A stretch of 64,000 nt of DNA. Source: Sphingomonas sp. QA11 (lineage in GTDB: Bacteria; Pseudomonadota; Alphaproteobacteria; Sphingomonadales; Sphingomonadaceae). Location: contig NZ_CP098774.1 in NCBI RefSeq assembly GCF_028473665.1, positions 3,004,501 to 3,068,500 of the forward strand, given 5' to 3'. Positions 1 to 8,371 of this stretch are shown here, piece after piece; the stretch's first letter is position 1, and every line of letters begins with the position of its first letter. Both the position numbers and the translations under genes were made by a program. The notes below the pieces were generated by a model. It searched no databases. It was not told the DNA's origin and saw nothing but the letters and a program-made list of their open reading frames with translations.

Positions 1-286
1 CATTGGACACGCCGGGAATCTCGACCGGATACTGGAAGCCGAGGAACAGGCCCGCCGCCGCGCGCTCGTGCGGCGCCATCTCAAGCAGATCCTGACCGGC
101 GAAGCTGACCGAACCCGAGGTTACTTCGTAACCGGGCCGCCCGCCGAGCACATAGCCAAGCGTCGACTTGCCCGCACCGTTCGGCCCCATGATCGCATGC
201 ACCTCGCCCGCGTTCACGCTGAGCGAGAGGCCCTTGAGGATTTCCTTGCCGTCGATTTCGGCACGGAGGTTTTCGATTTTCAACAT
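1..286 (-). CDS. sufC: Fe-S cluster assembly ATPase SufC (3' part outside window)
   Basis: Only the first 95 codons lie in the window; the gene runs off the left edge. The protein starts MLKIENLRAEIDGKEIL and has a Walker A motif, GPNGAGKST, at about residues 34-42, followed by a Q-loop region (LGFQYPVEIPGVS) typical of SufC. SufC is the cytosolic ABC-type ATPase that drives the SufBCD scaffold for iron-sulfur cluster assembly. Its ATG shares one base with the stop codon of the small upstream gene (TGATG), so translation is probably coupled. It is the last visible gene of an operon rrf2-sufB-small ORF-sufC. Confidence 0.95.
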   Translation of the reverse strand, partial: MLKIENLRAEIDGKEILKGLSLSVNAGEVHAIMGPNGAGKSTLGYVLGGRPGYEVTSGSVSFAGQDLLEMAPHERAAAGLFLGFQYPVEIPGVSN

Positions 287-606
287 CAATTCTGCCTCTT
301 GGTGGAGCGCATCGCAATCACGCGTTCCAGATACTCATCCTTGCGAGCCTCGATACAGGCGGTCAGCGCCGCCGCATCCTTCGGCCTGGTCGCGGCGCAC
401 GCCACGCCTGCATCGCACCAGAACCTGTCCAGTTCAGCATCGCCGACCGAATGGGTAACCCGGCACACCCGCAACCGCCCCTTGCGGTCGATCTTCATGC
501 TCACCCCGACCCGCTTGAGCCGCTGGCCGAGTACGACGATGTCTTCGATCGGTTCTTCCGGCGGCGCAGCCGGGCCGGCGAGTTGCAACGCCAGGGCGAG
601 CATCAT
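286..606 (-). CDS. Small unknown exported protein inside the suf operon
   Basis: A 106-residue protein lies between sufB and sufC. I do not recognise the family. The start is hydrophobic ([19 protein letters not shown]), consistent with a short signal peptide or anchor. The rest is charged and has three cysteines (RVCRV, FWCDAGVAC) plus a fourth near LTACIEARK. The gene overlaps its neighbours by one base on each side (TGATG at both junctions), so it is translationally built into the operon. A GTG at 609 is an alternative start. A periplasmic protein in a cytosolic Fe-S assembly operon is odd; no function can be assigned. Confidence 0.75.
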   Translation of the reverse strand: MMLALALQLAGPAAPPEEPIEDIVVLGQRLKRVGVSMKIDRKGRLRVCRVTHSVGDAELDRFWCDAGVACAATRPKDAAALTACIEARKDEYLERVIAMRSTKRQN

Positions 607-2069
607 CACCCGACGCTCCCCTCGAGCGAAATCCCCAGCAGCTTCTGCGCCTCGACCGCGAATTCCATCGGGAGCTGCTGCAGCACCTCGCGCGCGAAGC
701 CGTTGACGATCAGCGCCACGGCCGCCTCGGAATCGAGGCCGCGCTGCATCGCGTAGAACATCTGGTCTTCGCTGATCTTCGAGGTGGTCGCTTCATGCTC
801 GATCTGCGCCGATGGGTTGCGCACCTCGATATAAGGCACGGTGTGCGCGCCGCACTGGTCGCCCAGCAGCAGCGAATCGCACTGGGTGTAGTTGCGCACG
901 CCCTCGGCGGTCGGCGCCACGCGCACCAGGCCGCGATAGGTGTTGTCGGACCGGCCGGCGGAAATGCCCTTCGACACGATGGTCGAACGGCTGCCCTTGC
1001 CGAGATGGATCATCTTGGTGCCGGTATCGGCCTGCTGGCGGTTGTTGGTCACCGCAACCGAATAGAATTCGCCGACGCTGTTCTCGCCCGCGAGCACGCA
1101 ACTCGGATATTTCCAGGTGATCGCGCTGCCGGTCTCGACCTGGGTCCAGCTCACCTTGCTGTTCTTCCCCTGGCAGAGCGCGCGCTTGGTGACGAAATTA
1201 TAGATGCCGCCCTTGCCCTCGGCGTCGCCGGGATACCAATTCTGCACCGTCGAATATTTGATCTCGGCATCGTCGAGCGCGACCAGTTCGACCACGGCCG
1301 CATGGAGCTGGTTCTCGTCGCGCATCGGCGCGGTGCAGCCTTCCAGGTACGAAACATACGCCCCCTTGTCGGCGACGATCAGCGTGCGTTCGAACTGGCC
1401 GGTATTCTCGGCATTGATACGGAAATAGGTGCTGAGCTCCATCGGGCAGCGCACCCCTTCCGGGATGTAGACGAAGGTGCCGTCGGAGAAGACGGCGCAG
1501 TTGAGCGCGGCGAAATAATTGTCATGCTGCGGCACGACCTTGCCGAGCCATTTGCGGACGAGATCGGGATATTCGCGGATCGCCTCGCTGATCGACCGGA
1601 AGATCACGCCCGCCGCTTCGAGCTCCTTGCGGAAGGTCGTCGCGACCGAGACGCTGTCGAACACCGCATCGACCGCCACCTTGCGCGCGCCCTCGACCCC
1701 AGCGAGCATCTTCTGCTCCTCGATCGGGATGCCGAGCTTTTCGTAGACGCGCAGGATCTCGGGATCGACCTCGTCGAGGCTGCCGACCTTGGGCTTGGCC
1801 TTGGGCTCGGCGTAATAATAGGCGTCCTGATAATCGATCGGCGGCACGTTGAGCTTGGCCCAGTCGGGCGGCGTCATCGTCAGCCACAGGCGGTACGCCT
1901 TGAGCCGCCAGTCGAGCATCCATTCGGGCTCGTTCTTTTTGGCCGAGATGAAACGGACCGTGTCCTCGCTCAGGCCCTTTGGCGCGAATTCCTGCTCGAT
2001 GTCCGAATGGAAACCCCATTCGTACGTCTTGTTCGCGGCGGCGTGCGCTTCTGCGTTCTTCGTGGCCAT
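606..2069 (-). CDS. sufB: Fe-S cluster assembly scaffold SufB
   Basis: The 487-residue product matches SufB along its length: an N-terminal region ending [13 protein letters not shown], then the beta-helix core ([41 protein letters not shown]) and the C-terminal [17 protein letters not shown] block. SufB forms the scaffold with SufC and SufD in the cytosol, where nascent clusters are built. An in-frame GTG extension upstream (to 2183) overlaps the regulator gene and does not look like SufB, so the ATG at 2069 is preferred. That ATG overlaps the stop of the regulator gene as TAATG, indicating coupled translation. Confidence 0.97.
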   Translation of the reverse strand: MATKNAEAHAAANKTYEWGFHSDIEQEFAPKGLSEDTVRFISAKKNEPEWMLDWRLKAYRLWLTMTPPDWAKLNVPPIDYQDAYYYAEPKAKPKVGSLDEVDPEILRVYEKLGIPIEEQKMLAGVEGARKVAVDAVFDSVSVATTFRKELEAAGVIFRSISEAIREYPDLVRKWLGKVVPQHDNYFAALNCAVFSDGTFVYIPEGVRCPMELSTYFRINAENTGQFERTLIVADKGAYVSYLEGCTAPMRDENQLHAAVVELVALDDAEIKYSTVQNWYPGDAEGKGGIYNFVTKRALCQGKNSKVSWTQVETGSAITWKYPSCVLAGENSVGEFYSVAVTNNRQQADTGTKMIHLGKGSRSTIVSKGISAGRSDNTYRGLVRVAPTAEGVRNYTQCDSLLLGDQCGAHTVPYIEVRNPSAQIEHEATTSKISEDQMFYAMQRGLDSEAAVALIVNGFAREVLQQLPMEFAVEAQKLLGISLEGSVG

Positions 2070-2482
2070 TATGCCGGCACCTGCGACAGGCTGGCGAGGC
2101 TGACGCCCGCGAGCGCGCCCTTTACCGCTCCGTTGACGACGTTCCAGTGCGGCTTCACCCGACAATTCTCCTCGATGCAGCAATCATGGCTGCCCTGGTC
2201 AACACAGGCCGTCATCGCGATCGGCCCCTCGATCGCCTCGACGATATCCGCCAGGCTGATCGCCGCGGCCGGGCGCGCAAGGCGAAAGCCGCCCCCGGTG
2301 CCCCGCGTACTCTCGATCAGGCCCGCGCCGGAAAGCCGGCTGACCAGCTTCTGCACGGTCGGCAAGGGCAGCCCCGTTTCTTCCGCCAGCAGGGTCGCGT
2401 TGAGCCGCGCCGCGCCGCCGCAATGGCGGGCAGCGGCGGACATCATCACGACCGCATAATCTGCAAGGCTGGAAAGGCGCAT
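2069..2482 (-). CDS. Rrf2-family Fe-S regulator of the suf operon
   Basis: The 137-residue protein has an N-terminal winged helix ([14 protein letters not shown], then [21 protein letters not shown]) and four cysteines at about 93, 101, 102 and 107 ([15 protein letters not shown]). This is the cluster-binding arrangement of IscR/Rrf2 regulators. It is the first gene of the suf operon and very likely senses cluster status to control it. A longer reading from ATG 2518 would add 12 residues, but that extension runs through a perfect inverted repeat (2488-2514) and is not Rrf2-like, so MRLSS at 2482 is taken as the start. Neither start has a clear ribosome-binding site. Confidence 0.9.
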   Translation of the reverse strand: MRLSSLADYAVVMMSAAARHCGGAARLNATLLAEETGLPLPTVQKLVSRLSGAGLIESTRGTGGGFRLARPAAAISLADIVEAIEGPIAMTACVDQGSHDCCIEENCRVKPHWNVVNGAVKGALAGVSLASLSQVPA

Positions 2483-2487
2483 CTGGT

Positions 2488-2514
2488 CCAATCGGATTGA
2501 TTCGTTCCGATTGG
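2488..2514 (-). promoter_or_regulatory. Palindromic operator candidate for the suf regulator
   Basis: Nine-base arms CCAATCGGA and TCCGATTGG are perfect inverted repeats around a nine-base spacer. The site lies just upstream of the chosen Rrf2 start and downstream of a plausible -35 TTGACC (2544-2539). This is the expected place for an autorepressor site. Assignment to the adjacent Rrf2 protein is inference. Confidence 0.6.
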
Positions 2515-2515
2515 G

Positions 2516-2544
2516 CATGTGGGAGCCTGAAGCCCGAAGGTCAA
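2516..2544 (-). promoter_or_regulatory. Putative suf promoter
   Basis: On the minus strand TTGACC (2544-2539) is followed after 17 bases by CACATG (2521-2516). The -35 is good and the -10 is weak. Transcription would begin near 2509, inside the palindrome at 2488-2514, leaving a short leader of about 27 bases before ATG 2482. Confidence 0.35.
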
Positions 2545-2576
2545 CCCCGTTCCTCCCCGGCTCGGGGCGGGTAGAA

Positions 2577-3434
2577 TCATGTATCGCTGATCAGCGGGCT
2601 CACCTGGCCGCCAAGCGCGACTCGCTGGCTGATCGTCAGTTGCGACAACAGGCTGGGTTCAGCCTTGATCTGGCGCGGCGTGTAGCCAGTGAACTGCTTC
2701 ACCTCGCGGATCAAGTGGGACTGATCGTAGAAGCCCCGCGCGATCAGGTCGTCGACCGACTGGCTTTCCGACACCAGGGCCACCGCGGCGCGGAGTGCGC
2801 GATATTTGCGCGCGAGCAGCTTCGGCGGCGCACCGTACAGCGCCTTGCACTTGCGCTCGACCTGGCGGCGAGAGAGCTTCGTCGCCGCCACCAGATCCTC
2901 CATCTCGGGCGACGGGCTGGCGGCGAGCCAGCTGTCGACATGCCGCACGAACGCAGTCGCGCTGCGGTCACAGCCACGCACCAGCTCCCGGATCAACTGC
3001 TCGGCGATCGCCACCCGCGCCGGGATGTCCGACGCGTCGCGCAACGCGTTGGCGGCAGCGCGCAGCCTTGGCCCGCCGAACAAGCCGGTCGCGTCGATCA
3101 CCCGGTTGAGCATGCTCGAGGCATCGTTGCCGACCAGCGCCGCCCATCCACTCGCGGTCACGCCCATGCCAAGCACCAATACCGGCCCCTCGCACCTGAC
3201 CCGCATCGCGCCGCTGGTCGGGCCGATGATGTGGATGTCCGACGCCTCCTGCAATGTTCCATCGGGGAAGCGATAGTCCGAGCCGCCCGGCGACAGGCGG
3301 AAGCGGAACTGCGCATGGTCCGCGCGCTCCATGTCCTCGAACAGCGGGACGTCCGCACGGAAGTGATAGAAAAGCGTGATGTACTCGGTGAGGTCCGCGG
3401 CCGGGACCGCGTAGTCCAGCTGGATATCCGCCAC
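2577..3434 (-). CDS. AraC-family transcriptional regulator
   Basis: The 285-residue protein has an N-terminal sensor-like region (LFYHFRADVPLF, SGAMRVRCEGPVLVLGMG) and a C-terminal AraC double helix-turn-helix (KLSRRQVERKCKALYG, then ARGFYDQSHLIREVKQFTGY and TPRQIK). A GTG start at 3434 is chosen: it gives the natural beginning VADIQLDYAVPAADLTEY and is preceded by AAGGGG at good spacing. A further 28 residues upstream to 3518 encode the arms of a GC hairpin and are unlikely to be protein. Target and ligand are unknown. Confidence 0.85.
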   Translation of the reverse strand: MADIQLDYAVPAADLTEYITLFYHFRADVPLFEDMERADHAQFRFRLSPGGSDYRFPDGTLQEASDIHIIGPTSGAMRVRCEGPVLVLGMGVTASGWAALVGNDASSMLNRVIDATGLFGGPRLRAAANALRDASDIPARVAIAEQLIRELVRGCDRSATAFVRHVDSWLAASPSPEMEDLVAATKLSRRQVERKCKALYGAPPKLLARKYRALRAAVALVSESQSVDDLIARGFYDQSHLIREVKQFTGYTPRQIKAEPSLLSQLTISQRVALGGQVSPLISDT

Positions 3435-3489
3435 TGTTGCGCCCCTTTTTATGGGAGAGGCGTAACCCGCTCTGCGCCCAATGAAAAGA

Positions 3490-3515
3490 GGCCCGGCCGG
3501 CAAGCCGGCCGGGCC
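3490..3515 (-). terminator. Strong GC hairpin followed by TCTTTTC (minus strand)
   Basis: Perfect 12-base arms (GGCCCGGCCGGC and its complement) flank a two-base loop. On the minus strand the hairpin is followed by TCTTTTC, a rho-independent terminator layout. It lies in the leader of the AraC-type gene, not after a known gene, so it could act as an attenuator or end a short transcript. Confidence 0.5.
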
Positions 3516-3682
3516 CAAGTGAAAGAGACCCCTGTTGGGAGCTCTTCGGGTCGCAAGGTTGTTAGAACAGTGGCGGGTTCTACTGTATTGGATGAAAGCG
3601 CCACATCGGTCATATCCGTCGCAATCTCGTCGCAGGTCGAATGATTTTTGACCAGCGCGTGCCGCGCTGCCAAAGCGCCGGA

Positions 3683-4729
3683 ATGACTTTCTCCCTTCTC
3701 CGCCCCGCCCTGTTCAGCATCGAAGCCGAGCGTGCCCATGGGCTGACGATAAGGATGCTTGAAGCCTGGGGGCAGGCTGGCACGCCGTTCGCCACCGAAT
3801 CGACCGATCCGCGCCTTCGCACGACCGTGGCCGGGCTGGACTTCTCCAGTCCGATCGGGCTGGCCGCCGGGGTTGACAAGGATGGCCGGGCGATCGACGG
3901 GTTCTTCGCCCTCGGACTGGGTTCGGTCGAGATCGGCACGCTCACGCCGGTGCCGCAACCGGGCAATCCCAGGCCGCGCCTGTTCCGCCTGGTCGAGGAC
4001 CGGGCGGTGATCAACCGGATGGGTTTCAACAATGGGGGGCTCGACGCGGCGCTGCCCCGTGCCGCGGCCGCCAGGCGGCGTGGCGTGCTCGGCATCAATG
4101 TCGGCGCCAACAAGGATGCCGCCGACAGGATCGCCGACTATCGGGGCGGTGTGGAAAAGGCGGCCCTGATCGCGGACTATGTCACGATCAACATCAGCTC
4201 GCCCAACACGCCGGGCCTGCGCGATCTGCAACACGGCGCGGCGCTGGCCGAACTGCTCGCCGCATCGGACGAGGCCCGCCGCCTGCCGTCGCGACGCCCC
4301 CCCTTGTTCCTGAAGGTCGCCCCCGACCTTGAGCCCGCTGCGATTGACGAGATCGCCCGCGCCGCGACCGAGCATCATATCGACGGGCTGATCGTCAGCA
4401 ACACGACCATTTCCCGCCCCGGCCTGCGCTCGCCCCGCGCGACCGAAACCGGCGGACTTTCCGGTGCGCCGCTCACCGCGCTCGCGCGTCAGCGACTCGC
4501 CGATTTCCGCAAGGCGACCGGAGGGGCGCTGCCGCTGATCTCGGTCGGCGGGATCGGCAGCGCGGAGGAGGCCTATGCCCGAATCCGCGCCGGAGCGAGC
4601 CTCGTCCAGCTCTACACGGCCCTTGTCTATGAGGGCCCCGGCCTGCCGCATCGCATTGCCCGCGGCCTGTCCCTCCTGCTGAAGCGGGATGGGCATGATC
4701 ATATCGCTGATGCCGTCGGGGCCGGTTGA
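3683..4729 (+). CDS. pyrD: Dihydroorotate dehydrogenase (quinone), class 2
   Basis: The 348-residue enzyme oxidises dihydroorotate to orotate in pyrimidine synthesis, passing electrons to quinone at the inner membrane. Seen motifs are the amphipathic N-terminus (FSLLRPALFSIEAERAHGL), FMN-site GLAAGVDKDG, NRMGFNNGG, the catalytic-serine loop NISSPNTPGLRDLQ, a KVAPDL lysine, VSNTT, and GGIGSAEEAYARIRAGASLVQLYT near the C-terminus. Length and motifs fit class 2. ATG 3683 gives the family's usual MTFSLLRPALF start; an ATG 42 bases upstream adds an unrelated stretch. Confidence 0.97.
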   Translation: MTFSLLRPALFSIEAERAHGLTIRMLEAWGQAGTPFATESTDPRLRTTVAGLDFSSPIGLAAGVDKDGRAIDGFFALGLGSVEIGTLTPVPQPGNPRPRLFRLVEDRAVINRMGFNNGGLDAALPRAAAARRRGVLGINVGANKDAADRIADYRGGVEKAALIADYVTINISSPNTPGLRDLQHGAALAELLAASDEARRLPSRRPPLFLKVAPDLEPAAIDEIARAATEHHIDGLIVSNTTISRPGLRSPRATETGGLSGAPLTALARQRLADFRKATGGALPLISVGGIGSAEEAYARIRAGASLVQLYTALVYEGPGLPHRIARGLSLLLKRDGHDHIADAVGAG

Positions 4730-4761
4730 CGTAACGTTTGTCACCGCTACCACATGGCCCC

Positions 4762-6426
4762 ATGAAGAAGCTCCTGCTCGCGCTCGCCGTCCTGCTCTAT
4801 TCTCCCGTCGCATCAGCCCAGGGAGTCGTCACCTCGGCCGATCCCCGCGCGACCGAGGCAGGCCGGCAGATATTGCGGGAAGGCGGCACCGCAGCCGACG
4901 CGGCGATGGCGATGATGCTGGCGCTGACCGTGGTGGAGCCGCAATCGAGCGGCATCGGCGGCGGCGGCTTCCTGATCCGCAACGACGGCAAGACCGGCAA
5001 GATGGAGACGATCGACGGCCGCGAGGCAGCGCCCGCCGCCGCGACGCCGCAACGTTTCCTCGGTCCGGACGGCAAGCCGATGCCCTTCAGCCACGCTTTC
5101 CAGGGCGGCAAGTCGATCGGCGTTCCCGGCAATATCCGGCTGATGGCGCTGACCCACAAGAAATGGGGCAAGCTGCCATGGAAGGCGCTGTTCGCGCCCG
5201 CGATCGAGCTGGCCGAGGATGGTTTCCAGGTCACAAAACCGTTGAACGACCGGATCGCCGGCATGTCCCGGATCTGGGAGAATTTCCCGGAAATCGCCAG
5301 CCAGTATACGGTCGACGGCCAGGCTCCCGCGGTCGGCGCGACGCTCAAGAACCCGGCGCTTGCCGCCATCCTGCACAGGATCGCCGACGAGGGCCCCGAG
5401 GCCTTTTATGCAGGCGACAATGCGCGGGCGATCGTTGCGGCCGCGACCGGTACCAGGATCAACACCAGCGATATCACCCTCGCCGACCTTTCCGCCTATC
5501 AGGCCAAGGAGCGGGCGCCGGTGTGCGGCACCTACCGAACGTACAGGATCTGCGGCATGGCCCCGCCATCGTCCGGCGCGGTGACGGTGCTCCAGATCCT
5601 CGGCATGCTGAGCCGTTTCGACCTGAAGAAGATGGGGCCGGCGTCGCCGGTCGCCTGGCATCTGATCGGCGAGGCGATGGAACTGGCCTATGCCGATCGC
5701 GAGAAATATCTCGGCGACACCGATTTCGTGCAGGTGCCGCTCAAGGGCCTGATAGATCCGGCCTATCTCGCCCAGCGCTCCAGACTGATCTCCACCACCG
5801 CGACGCTGCCGGTCTATGAAGCCGGCACGCCCCCCGGCGCGCAGGCGCGAACCGCCGCGGTACAGGACGAGGTTCACGGCACGACCCATTTCATCGCGAT
5901 CGACAAGGCCGGCGACATCGTCGGCATGACCTCGACCGTCGAGGGACCGTTCGGCAGCCAGCTGATGGCGAACGGCTATATCCTCAACAACGAGCTGACA
6001 GATTTCACCTTCGCCCCCGAGAGGGACGGAGCACCGATCGCCAACCGGGTCGAGGGCGGCAAGCGGCCCTTGTCCTCGATGGCGCCGACGATCGTCTACG
6101 ATTCGAAGGGCAAGCCAGTGTTCACCGTCGGCGCGGCGGGCGGCAAGACGATCATCATGCAAGTGGCGAAGGCGCTGATCGCGCATCTCGACTGGGGGAT
6201 GAGCGCGCAGGATTCGATCGGCCAGGGACTGATCTATTTCAGCGGCCGGACGTTGATCCTCGAAAAGGGCACGTCGCTCGAGCCGATGAAGGCGCCGCTC
6301 GAGAAACTGGGCCATCAGGTGGTGATATCAAGCCTCGGCCTCAAGGCGAACGCCGCCGAGCTGACAACCAAGGGCTGGGTCGGCGCGGCGGATCCAAGGA
6401 GCGTCGGCACCGCGCTCAGCGAGTAG
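4762..6426 (+). CDS. ggt: Gamma-glutamyltransferase (first copy)
   Basis: The 554-residue precursor begins with a signal peptide (MKKLLLALAVLLYSPVASAQ) and is expected in the periplasm. N-terminal motifs GGTAADAAMAMMLALTVVEP and SSGIGGGGFLI are typical. The self-cleavage site and nucleophilic threonine lie in DEVHGTTHFIAID. Downstream are the NNELTDF and KRPLSSMAPTIV motifs that shape the gamma-glutamyl pocket. The enzyme hydrolyses or transfers gamma-glutamyl groups, for example from glutathione. It follows pyrD by 32 bases and could share its transcript. ATG 4762 is preferred over one 24 bases upstream because it starts a clean signal peptide. Confidence 0.94.
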   Translation: MKKLLLALAVLLYSPVASAQGVVTSADPRATEAGRQILREGGTAADAAMAMMLALTVVEPQSSGIGGGGFLIRNDGKTGKMETIDGREAAPAAATPQRFLGPDGKPMPFSHAFQGGKSIGVPGNIRLMALTHKKWGKLPWKALFAPAIELAEDGFQVTKPLNDRIAGMSRIWENFPEIASQYTVDGQAPAVGATLKNPALAAILHRIADEGPEAFYAGDNARAIVAAATGTRINTSDITLADLSAYQAKERAPVCGTYRTYRICGMAPPSSGAVTVLQILGMLSRFDLKKMGPASPVAWHLIGEAMELAYADREKYLGDTDFVQVPLKGLIDPAYLAQRSRLISTTATLPVYEAGTPPGAQARTAAVQDEVHGTTHFIAIDKAGDIVGMTSTVEGPFGSQLMANGYILNNELTDFTFAPERDGAPIANRVEGGKRPLSSMAPTIVYDSKGKPVFTVGAAGGKTIIMQVAKALIAHLDWGMSAQDSIGQGLIYFSGRTLILEKGTSLEPMKAPLEKLGHQVVISSLGLKANAAELTTKGWVGAADPRSVGTALSE

Positions 6427-6471
6427 AAACCCGCGCAGCCGAACACGGCGCGCCCCTCCCCGGGAGAGACC

Positions 6472-8256
6472 ATGCGAACGCTCGAACATTTTCCCAACCT
6501 CGTCACGATGTTCTTCACGCGAGCGCGGGAAAAGGGCGACAAGCCCTTCCTCTGGCACAAGACCGGCAACGAATGGGTGCCGACCAGCTGGCGTCAGACG
6601 GCCGACAAGGTCGCGAGCCTTGCCACCGCGTTGCGCGCGATCGGGCTCGAGCCCGGCGACCGGGTGATGCTGGTCGCGGAGAACCGCCCGGAATGGTGCA
6701 TCAGCGACCTCGCCATCATGGCGGCGGGCTGCATCACCGTGCCGACCTACACCACCAATACCGAACGCGACCACGCCCATATCATCGAGAATTCGGGCGC
6801 AAAGGCAGTGATCGTCTCGACCGCGAAGCTCGCCAGGACCCTGCTCCCTGCCGCGATCCGCGCGACCGATGCGAAGATCGTCATCGGCATGGAGGACATC
6901 CGTGTCGGACAGTCAGGGGCGCTGAGCGTGCACAGCTGGCACAAGCTGATCGCCGAGCATTCGACCGATCCGTCGGCGATCGATTCGTCGGCGACGCGCG
7001 ACGACACCGCCTGCATCATCTACACCAGCGGCACAGGCGGCGCGCCGCGCGGCGTGAAGCAGCATCACGGCGCGATCCTGCACAATGTCGACGGCTGCTG
7101 CACGATCATCAGCGAGGATTTCGGCTGGGACGACGAGGTCTTCCTCTCCTTCCTGCCGCTCTCGCACGCCTATGAACATACCGGCGGGCAGCATTTCCCG
7201 ATCGGGCTGGGCGCCGAGATCTATTATGCGGAAGGGCTCGACAAGCTTGCCTCCAACATCGAGGAGACGCGCCCGACCATCATGGTCGTCGTGCCGCGCC
7301 TGTTCGAGGTGCTGCGCACCCGCATCTCCAAGGCGGTGGAGAAGCAGGGCAAATTCTCCAACTATCTGCTCGGCAAGGCGCAGGACATCGGCGCCAAGGA
7401 ATATGAGGGGAAGATGGGGCTGCTCGACCAGCCGATGAACCTGTTCCTCAAGGCGACGCTCAAGCCCAAGATCCAGAAGCGCTTCGGCGGGCGGATGAAG
7501 GCGATGGTGTCGGGCGGCGCGCCGCTGACGCCGGAGGTCGGCATCTTCTTCCAGTCGCTCGGGCTGACCTTCCTGCAGGGCTATGGCCAGACCGAGTCGG
7601 CCCCGGTCATCTCGTGCAACCGCCCGTCGGTCGGCCTGCGCATGGACACGGTCGGCCCGCCGCTCAAGAACACCGAGGTGCGCATCGCCGAGGACGGCGA
7701 GATCCTGGTGCGCGGCGAACTGGTCATGCACGGCTATTGGCGCAACGATGCCGAGACGGCCAGGGTGCTGAAGGACGGCTGGCTTCACACCGGCGATATC
7801 GGGCTGATCGACCCCAAGGGCCGGATCAAGATCACCGATCGCAAGAAGGACATCATCGTCAACGACAAGGGCGACAATGTCGCGCCGCAAAAGGTGGAGG
7901 GCATGCTGACCCTCCAGCCGGAGATCGTCCAGGCGATGATCTATGGCGACCGCAAGCCGTACATGGTCGCGGTCCTCGTCGCCGACCCCGAATGGACCCA
8001 GGAATGGTGCGCGAAGAACGGCGATGCGTGCGATTTCTCGAGGCTTGCCGAGAATAGCAGCTACCGCACCGCGATCGGCGCGGCGGTCGAGCGGGTCAAC
8101 AAGGACCTGTCGGTGATCGAGCGAATCCGCCGCTTCATCCTCGCCGACGAGCATTTCACGATCGAGAACGAGCAGCTCACGCCGTCGCTGAAGATCCGGC
8201 GGCACGTGCTGAAGGAAGTCTACGGGCCGCGCCTGGACGCCTTGTACAAGGGATAG
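6472..8256 (+). CDS. Long-chain acyl-CoA synthetase (AMP-forming)
   Basis: The 594-residue enzyme has the full adenylate-forming set: IIYTSGTGGAPRGVKQHHG (ATP loop), GYGQTESAP, LHTGDIG, and DRKKDIIVNDKGDNVAPQKVE before the C-terminal lid. Its layout resembles FAA1/FadD15-type long-chain ligases, which activate fatty acids to acyl-CoA in the cytosol or at the membrane. The ATP loop reads SGTGGAPRG where SGTTGxPKG is commoner, a modest variation. A GGGAGAG ribosome site precedes ATG 6472. It follows the gamma-glutamyltransferase by 45 bases on the same strand. Exact chain-length preference cannot be read from sequence. Confidence 0.92.
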   Translation: MRTLEHFPNLVTMFFTRAREKGDKPFLWHKTGNEWVPTSWRQTADKVASLATALRAIGLEPGDRVMLVAENRPEWCISDLAIMAAGCITVPTYTTNTERDHAHIIENSGAKAVIVSTAKLARTLLPAAIRATDAKIVIGMEDIRVGQSGALSVHSWHKLIAEHSTDPSAIDSSATRDDTACIIYTSGTGGAPRGVKQHHGAILHNVDGCCTIISEDFGWDDEVFLSFLPLSHAYEHTGGQHFPIGLGAEIYYAEGLDKLASNIEETRPTIMVVVPRLFEVLRTRISKAVEKQGKFSNYLLGKAQDIGAKEYEGKMGLLDQPMNLFLKATLKPKIQKRFGGRMKAMVSGGAPLTPEVGIFFQSLGLTFLQGYGQTESAPVISCNRPSVGLRMDTVGPPLKNTEVRIAEDGEILVRGELVMHGYWRNDAETARVLKDGWLHTGDIGLIDPKGRIKITDRKKDIIVNDKGDNVAPQKVEGMLTLQPEIVQAMIYGDRKPYMVAVLVADPEWTQEWCAKNGDACDFSRLAENSSYRTAIGAAVERVNKDLSVIERIRRFILADEHFTIENEQLTPSLKIRRHVLKEVYGPRLDALYKG

Positions 8257-8260
8257 TCAG

Positions 8261-8369
8261 TTCCTCCCAGCACGGGGCGGGGGCTTTCCGCAGACGGCAT
8301 GTTTGCGGAAGCCCCCCTCCACCACGCGCTGAAGAAGCGCGCGGTCCCCCTCCCCGTGCCGGGGAGGAA
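8261..8369. terminator. Nested inverted repeats in a convergent intergenic gap
   Basis: Between two convergent genes an outer inverted repeat (TTCCTCCC...CACGGGG at 8261-8283 against its near complement at 8345-8369) encloses a second one (GGGGGCTTTCCGCA with TGCGGAAGCCCCC). It can fold in either direction and probably ends both transcripts. Similar TCCCCGG...CCGGGGA fragments occur in other gaps of the window (about 2551, 29623 and 32830), so it may be a member of a repeat family. Confidence 0.55.
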
Positions 8370-8371
8370 TA

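Noticed and set aside
795..2459. Long plus-strand frame opposite sufB and rrf2
   Set aside because: No family match, biased composition; both real genes on the other strand have clear motifs.
3449..4813. Long minus-strand frame opposite pyrD
   Set aside because: It is the shadow of pyrD in GC-rich DNA. Only its last 54 codons, outside pyrD, are discussed as a possible leader.
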